This document shows positions 24,551-28,989 of a stretch of DNA of 28,989 bases, piece after piece. The DNA lies in assembly GCA_043778255.1 (NCBI GenBank), contig JAYWGN010000035.1:1-28989 (forward strand). Direction: 5' to 3'. The DNA is from JAYWGN01 sp043778255. GTDB taxonomy: Bacteria > Bacteroidota > Bacteroidia > Chitinophagales > Chitinophagaceae. Made by a program: the position numbers and the translations under genes. The notes beneath the pieces were generated by a model. It did not search any database and was not told the origin of the DNA. It saw only the letters and a list, made by a program, of their open reading frames with translations. The stretch's first letter is position 1. Every line of letters starts with the position of its first letter.

Positions 24551-25834
24551 TTATAAGGTTACTTCTGTTCCATCCATAGCTTTAGTTACTATAAATAATA
24601 CCCTACCTGTACTTTTTTCTATAAACTCACTACCTACACACATGGTAATTGTGGTATATCTTTTATTGGTATTTAATTCATAAGTTTCATAAGAACATTT
24701 AGCGTTAGGCAATGGCTTTTCTACTACTTCGTATTTGCCATATAAATTTGGCTTTCTTATAGTAATAGATGCTAAATGCTTTCTTGCCTCTATTCTTTCT
24801 TTTGCTAATCTTGCTTCCTCTATTTTTTCTGCTTGTACCCTTGCAGCTAAGTCTGCTTTACGCTTTGGAGTATTAGCTTTAAATGCTGCTAATTGTGCAC
24901 CACTAAAGTTTTTTGCCAAAAATTCTAACGAGCCATCAGCACTGCTTGCATTAAAACTACCTATAGGTATAAATATTTTTTCGGTTACTTCGCTGCTGCT
25001 TAGTTCTCCTAAAGTGTAGGTACTTTTTGGTGTTTTAATTTTTAAGGGTATTTGTACAAACGCATCCCAATCGTCTAAATAAACTACTTTAAAATTATTA
25101 ATATCAATGCTGTTCATATCTATTTCCCAAAGTTCTAATTTGCTGTACTCTATATAATCAAAACTTACCGATTTAAAATCTACTTTGTATAAATCAAGCA
25201 CATTGTTCATTTTTTGGTTGTAAAACCAACCACCACTTATTTCTCGGTTTTCCGAATAATGAAAATCACCATTTTTTGCTTGAAAGCCCATTGTAAATTT
25301 TTCAAGTTCTTCTTTTGTATATCTATCTCTGCCTATTTTTTCTTTAGCTTCAAATAAAAAAACTTGTGTACCTCTACTACCGCTTACTTGAGCTGCAAAC
25401 CTGTACTTATTACCTTTGGCTAAAAATTCTCCCTGAAATTTTTCGCCATCTTTTTCAAATGTTACATTATTATCGTTTATGGTAAATTTTAATTCTTCCT
25501 TACCCATATCACTTTTTACAAAAGACATGCGGAGCTTTTTACCCAATATAAAATTCCACTTTGTATTGTCAAATATTTTACCTTGTTTTTCTACAAGTAC
25601 AGCTTTTGTTAAAGCATCGCTAACATCTTCAACCGAATAATCTTTTAGTATAAATACATTATTAGCAAAATCGCTTTCTAAGTCTTTTGGCTTTTCAAAG
25701 CCCACAGTATTTTCGCTACTTTCATCGGCAATTTTTGTTGTAGCAGCATCTTTTTTTGCTTTTAATGCGCCTAGCTGTGCAAAACTGTACTGCAGTATTA
25801 ATGCAAACAGTATGGAAAGAAATATTTTTTTCAT
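24551..25834 (-). CDS. Secreted protein of unknown function (427 aa)
   Basis: A signal peptide of about 19 residues (MKKIFLSILFALILQYSFAQ) precedes a long mature protein. A beta-rich part (about 95-210) contains the short alternating pattern ELKFTINDNNVTFEKDGEKFQGEF. A second beta part has FDYIEYSKLELWEIDMNS. A strongly charged helix, probably a coiled coil (about 325-355; ARVQAEKIEEARLAKERIEAR), follows, then a C-terminal beta unit with two cysteines (CSYETYELNTN, TMCVGSEF). No named domain is recognised. It is the largest complete member of the array and follows a 151-base gap holding an unusual inverted-repeat arrangement. Confidence 0.72.
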   Translation of the reverse strand: MKKIFLSILFALILQYSFAQLGALKAKKDAATTKIADESSENTVGFEKPKDLESDFANNVFILKDYSVEDVSDALTKAVLVEKQGKIFDNTKWNFILGKKLRMSFVKSDMGKEELKFTINDNNVTFEKDGEKFQGEFLAKGNKYRFAAQVSGSRGTQVFLFEAKEKIGRDRYTKEELEKFTMGFQAKNGDFHYSENREISGGWFYNQKMNNVLDLYKVDFKSVSFDYIEYSKLELWEIDMNSIDINNFKVVYLDDWDAFVQIPLKIKTPKSTYTLGELSSSEVTEKIFIPIGSFNASSADGSLEFLAKNFSGAQLAAFKANTPKRKADLAARVQAEKIEEARLAKERIEARKHLASITIRKPNLYGKYEVVEKPLPNAKCSYETYELNTNKRYTTITMCVGSEFIEKSTGRVLFIVTKAMDGTEVTL

Positions 25835-25909
25835 GTTTTTATTTTATGATGTAAAGGTGACTTTTCTACCGATACTAATTAAAGTACATTTTACCAAATG
25901 GGACTCTGG

Positions 25910-25962
25910 TTTTACAAAAAAGACTACTCAACTTGAACAACTTTTTTTGTAAAATCAGTAGT
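25910..25962. promoter_or_regulatory. Inverted repeat with pseudoknot potential upstream of the 427-aa gene
   Basis: TTTTACAAAAAAG (25910-25922) can pair with CTTTTTTTGTAAAA (25941-25954) with one bulge. In addition ACTACT (923-928 of the 25-kb block) in the loop complements AGTAGT (25957-25962) just outside the stem. It is in the gap between two secreted-protein genes. The stem is weak, being nearly all A-T. Confidence 0.3.
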
Positions 25963-25985
25963 ATTTAAAAAAAGTTTTGACCAAC

Positions 25986-26477
25986 CTACATTGGGTTTGT
26001 AATACCACTTACAAATGCAGTAGCCTTTGCTTTTGTTGCAAACGTAATAGTAACGGCAGCATTGTTATTAATAACGGCATCGTCTGAAAATGAATCGTAG
26101 TAAGTGCTTTTAGCACATACTTTTTGAGTACAATTTACATAAACAGCGTAGGCAATACCACCCTTGTATATTTTACTTTTTACAGCTGTTATTGTAGGTT
26201 TAAATTTTGCATTTTTATTATACTCATATATGTATGCAGTTGGCCCTTTGCCTTTGTAGTAGGTGGTTTGGGTAAATGTTTTTACTTCATCATCCCAATA
26301 GTAAGTTATTTCTTTTATGGCATCGCCAAGCTCTACATTGGTTGTAGGTATCATTACCATTTCGTTTACTTTAGTACCATTTAGCGTAACAAAATTGCTG
26401 CCAATGCTTATTACATTTTGTGCAGTACTCGTAAATGAGCATATTGTAATTAATATTACAATGGTTAATTTTATCAT
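25986..26477 (-). CDS. Secreted protein of unknown function (163 aa)
   Basis: A signal peptide of about 19 residues (MIKLTIVILITICSFTSTAQ) precedes a beta-rich mature part with paired aromatic segments (EITYYWDDEVKTFTQTTYYKG) and two cysteines (NCTQKVCAKS) that may form a disulfide. I do not recognise a family. It resembles the 166-residue neighbour only in size, export signal and general layout (an ISIGSNFVTLNG/ITISGVPLTIEG-like beginning). It follows that gene by 71 bases, in the same direction. The role is unknown. Confidence 0.7.
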   Translation of the reverse strand: MIKLTIVILITICSFTSTAQNVISIGSNFVTLNGTKVNEMVMIPTTNVELGDAIKEITYYWDDEVKTFTQTTYYKGKGPTAYIYEYNKNAKFKPTITAVKSKIYKGGIAYAVYVNCTQKVCAKSTYYDSFSDDAVINNNAAVTITFATKAKATAFVSGITNPM

Positions 26478-26548
26478 TAGTTTTATTTTTATATAATTTA
26501 AAATTGATTTTTTTAATTTATCAAAATTTACTTTTATAGTAATATTTT

Positions 26549-27049
26549 CTACTCTACTTTACTCAATATTTCGGCTAAATATTTATCGGCACCGTCTTTT
26601 TTTACAAAATAAATTTGCCCTACTCTTTCGGTAGTAATACTAGGCTTGGTGTCAGTGGTTGTATAGCTTTTTACTATTACATTTTTATCGGCTTGCATAC
26701 CTATTTGTACTACATTAATATCTTTTGGGTCGTAGGCATTAAATGTTTTCTCAGTTACAAAACTGAAAGATTTATTTACAAATTGTAAATTTATTTTGTA
26801 AATATTTACTGAATAAACTCTACCCGTTTTATCCATATCAATTTCCGATACTTGTAATAAATTAAGGTCGGGGTCTACATTACTATACAACTCTTTAGTA
26901 CCATTAGGCTTACCATCTATTACCAATTGTAGAGTTGTAATTAAATTGCCTTCAATTGTTAGTGGTACACCACTTATTGTTATCGATTTTTGGGCAAAGC
27001 CCGTAACACAAAGCAATGCAAGGCAAAGGGTTATTATTGTTTTTTTCAT
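26549..27049 (-). CDS. Secreted protein of unknown function (166 aa)
   Basis: A signal peptide of about 19 residues (MKKTIITLCLALLCVTGFAQ) precedes a beta-rich mature part starting KSITISGVPLTIEGN and ending in a short charged helix (GADKYLAEILSKVE). It has no cysteines after the signal. The start is 15 bases after the stop of the lipoprotein gene, so they are surely co-transcribed. I recognise no family and cannot assign a role. Confidence 0.7.
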   Translation of the reverse strand: MKKTIITLCLALLCVTGFAQKSITISGVPLTIEGNLITTLQLVIDGKPNGTKELYSNVDPDLNLLQVSEIDMDKTGRVYSVNIYKINLQFVNKSFSFVTEKTFNAYDPKDINVVQIGMQADKNVIVKSYTTTDTKPSITTERVGQIYFVKKDGADKYLAEILSKVE

Positions 27050-27064
27050 TTTTAAAAGTTGGTT

Positions 27065-27757
27065 TTATTTATTCATGTATATGTACAGTTCATCTACAGT
27101 AGGCATGTACTTTTGCCATACTGGTAGGTTGCTGCTTATCTCTTTTTGAGTATCTAGTATTTTATCTTGCTCGGCTTTGGTAAATACGCTGTAATTGTCG
27201 GTTGGTAGCTTTAATGCAAGTGAACTTACGCCACTCAAAAAATCTACCTTGGTACCGCTGCAACATATACCTGCACCCTCGCCACCAAACCCATGAAATT
27301 TAAAATGCTGACCGCCATTTGCTTTTACAAGATCGGTAAGTGTGCTGCCTACACCTATACCTTCGGCGGTTTTAAATTTGCTAGCCGCATCGGTAATTTT
27401 TATCATTTCTATGGTTTTGTAAGGTGGCAATCCTTCCTTCCACATTATGCTCAGTACTTGTGTAGGTGTTACTTTTAGCAGCGTATTGTAGCCCATTATT
27501 TCACCATCAAATTTTATAGTATCGACACTAAGGTTAGCTTTGCCAAACAATTTTTCCAAATCGGCATACGTATGTGTGGGCAATACTCTACCCACTTTTT
27601 TGTAGGGTATACAAACGTAATCTTCTTTATCTACTTGCTCTATTTGTGTGGCTGCAGTGTCTGTTGGCTTATTTTCTACCTTAGTATTTTCTTTTACTTT
27701 TTGCTTGCAAGCAACTAGTAGTATTATCAACAACAAAACACTTATTTTATGTAACAT
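27065..27757 (-). CDS. Lipoprotein of unknown function (230 aa)
   Basis: The N-terminus MLHKISVLLLIILLVAC has a clear lipobox (LVAC, lipidated Cys17) followed by a Lys-rich linker, so the mature protein is membrane-anchored. The globular part contains YADLEKLFGKANL, LKVTPTQVLSIMWKEG and AEGIGVGSTLTDLVKANGGQ. These resemble the two-repeat module in which a G-x-x-G-x-T/S segment recurs in secreted Bacteroidota proteins. A Gly-rich piece with two cysteines follows (FGGEGAGICCSG). It has no catalytic motif I can name. It sits 18 bases after the truncated upstream gene and 15 before the 166-residue gene. Confidence 0.72.
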   Translation of the reverse strand: MLHKISVLLLIILLVACKQKVKENTKVENKPTDTAATQIEQVDKEDYVCIPYKKVGRVLPTHTYADLEKLFGKANLSVDTIKFDGEIMGYNTLLKVTPTQVLSIMWKEGLPPYKTIEMIKITDAASKFKTAEGIGVGSTLTDLVKANGGQHFKFHGFGGEGAGICCSGTKVDFLSGVSSLALKLPTDNYSVFTKAEQDKILDTQKEISSNLPVWQKYMPTVDELYIYMNK

Positions 27758-27775
27758 TTTAATTAAATTTTTAAG

Positions 27776-28989
27776 TTATTGCATTATTACTTTATCCGCC
27801 CCATCCATATTTGCTGAGGCTGTAAATACCTCCGAGCCATTTACCAATACTTTAGAACCCACTTTAATATTTTTTCTCTTTGATGAACCCTTTGGTATAG
27901 AAAAATTATCTTTTGAGCCACCACCAGGCGAAACGATGGTAATGTTAGCTTCGGAGTTGCTTTTATTTTTTAGGGTAATACTTACGTCTGACTTACTACT
28001 ACCTTGTGATGAGGAAGAAGATAAAGAACTAGATGAAGATGCATTACTGCTTTCTATTTGCTTTTGCCTTTCATAAGCTTCATCTCTTTCTTTTTCCTCT
28101 TTCACTAAAGTAGCGGCAATTATTTTTACATCTGCATCATACTTGGCTACTACTTTATTAAAACTAGCTTTTTGAGCATCAGTTGCATTTTTAAGTAAAC
28201 ACTCTTTTAATAATTTGTAACTTTCCGCTTCACCGCTTATAAGTGCTTTGTATGCTTTAGTTGTTTTATAAGTTTTTAATGCTGCCCTGCCATCGTTTAC
28301 TACATCAGCTTCTGTGGTTAATGGTAACAACACAAAACTAAAACCACTTTCTCTTATTGCTTTTATTTCGGCAAATTTTATATTGCTTAAATCTATGGTT
28401 GTAAACTCACAATCGGGGTTGGAAACATTGCTCATAAATACATTTAGAATGGTAAGCTTTCCATTCTCCTTAAAATCATAATACACTTTATCGCCACCGT
28501 AAAAAGACATGGTTACACTATTTTTACTTACCGTATAAAATTTGTTTGGTATGTGCTTGTAATTGTATGTAAATAAGGCATCTTTCGACTGTTCAAAATT
28601 TGCCAACTCTGCAGGTGTTCTTTTAACTACCTCACATTGAATTTTTGCATCTCCATTCTTTTTTCCGAATTCTATTATCATTTTTTTTGCATCATCATTG
28701 TAATTCATTTTCGCTGTGTATGTGCCTTTATCAACTTTTTGCTCTTTATTTTCTTCTACGGTCATTGTAATATCTCTTCCGCTAAGCGTATAAGTTCCGT
28801 TACATAGTACATTTCCAAATCCACCGATTTGGTACCAATTGCCCGATTTTTCAAAAAAAAATCTGCTTCCCATACCACCTGCATTTATAATGGCTGATGC
28901 GGTGTTTGATTCATTATCGGCTGCATTTCCTTCATAACGTACTAATACATATTCCGCCAATATTGGGGCTACATCTTTAGTGCTTGATA
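27776..28989 (-). CDS. Partial protein with Ser-rich linker and beta-rich ends (N-terminus outside window)
   Basis: The reading frame stays open to the window edge, so the N-terminus is missing; the TTG at 28960 is unlikely to be the true start. The visible part, about 404 residues, opens with a beta-rich segment with some lipocalin-like character (GTYTLSGRDITMTVEEN). A middle part follows (VYYDFKENGKLTILNVFM), then a charged helix (KVVAKYDADVKIIAATLVKEE) and a serine-rich linker (about 300-320: SSNASSSSSLSSSSSQGSS). It ends in a small beta domain (SITLKNKSNSEANITIVSPGG). No family is recognised. Export is inferred from the linker and the company it keeps. It is the first visible gene of the secreted-protein array. 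Confidence 0.65.
   Translation of the reverse strand, partial: SSTKDVAPILAEYVLVRYEGNAADNESNTASAIINAGGMGSRFFFEKSGNWYQIGGFGNVLCNGTYTLSGRDITMTVEENKEQKVDKGTYTAKMNYNDDAKKMIIEFGKKNGDAKIQCEVVKRTPAELANFEQSKDALFTYNYKHIPNKFYTVSKNSVTMSFYGGDKVYYDFKENGKLTILNVFMSNVSNPDCEFTTIDLSNIKFAEIKAIRESGFSFVLLPLTTEADVVNDGRAALKTYKTTKAYKALISGEAESYKLLKECLLKNATDAQKASFNKVVAKYDADVKIIAATLVKEEKERDEAYERQKQIESSNASSSSSLSSSSSQGSSKSDVSITLKNKSNSEANITIVSPGGGSKDNFSIPKGSSKRKNIKVGSKVLVNGSEVFTASANMDGADKVIMQ

Noticed and set aside
28937..28960. TTG at 28960 as the start of the last gene
   Set aside because: The frame stays open to the window edge and no signal peptide follows this codon, so the gene most likely begins outside the window.

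Overview
The window looks like AT-rich chromosome from a Bacteroidota bacterium, most likely of the Chitinophagaceae/Sphingobacteriia kind. The evidence is: many signal peptides ending in A-Q; starts preceded by A-rich leaders rather than Shine-Dalgarno sites; several TAnnTTTG -7 promoter boxes of the Bacteroidota type; a one-component-like sensor kinase with propeller, Y_Y_Y and LytS-type kinase domains next to a LytTR regulator; an HU-CCDC81/SPOR protein; a tiny (APAKKA)n histone-H1-like protein; and dispersed palindromic repeats of a type common in this phylum. No tRNA, rRNA, CRISPR array, transposase or phage gene was seen.

Left part (1-4349, all minus strand). A repeat block (1-77) is followed by a run that reads, in transcription order, AhpD-like peroxidase-fold protein, secreted SMP-30-like propeller, secreted beta-barrel-like protein and OsmC. 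This may be a peroxide or xenobiotic stress group. A 500-base spacer with a promoter box, a perfect hairpin and a terminator separates it from the H1-like gene and the rplU-rpmA ribosomal operon.

Middle (4507-10110, plus strand). A GH3-type acyl-adenylating enzyme, aldose 1-epimerase, a secreted dipeptidyl-peptidase IV-like S9 peptidase, and a small DUF4160-DUF2442 pair whose serine codons differ sharply from those of galM. From 10172 to 15531 (minus strand) lie a large VIT/vWA/carboxypeptidase-regulatory/TPR/DUF2135 surface protein with a remnant of a SusC-like plug, an iron-sulfur L-serine dehydratase, and a two-helix membrane protein. Divergent from the last are the HU-CCDC81/SPOR protein and an RhlE-type DEAD-box helicase (plus strand).

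Right part (18052-28989, all minus strand). In transcription order there are nine genes for exported or lipid-anchored proteins of unknown function, eight of them with a visible signal peptide or lipobox; the first gene is cut by the window edge. A propeller sensor histidine kinase and its LytTR response regulator follow. Two of the unknown proteins look like diverged paralogues. This array of small secreted proteins beside a two-component system is the best candidate for an undescribed system here. Its function cannot be read from sequence alone.
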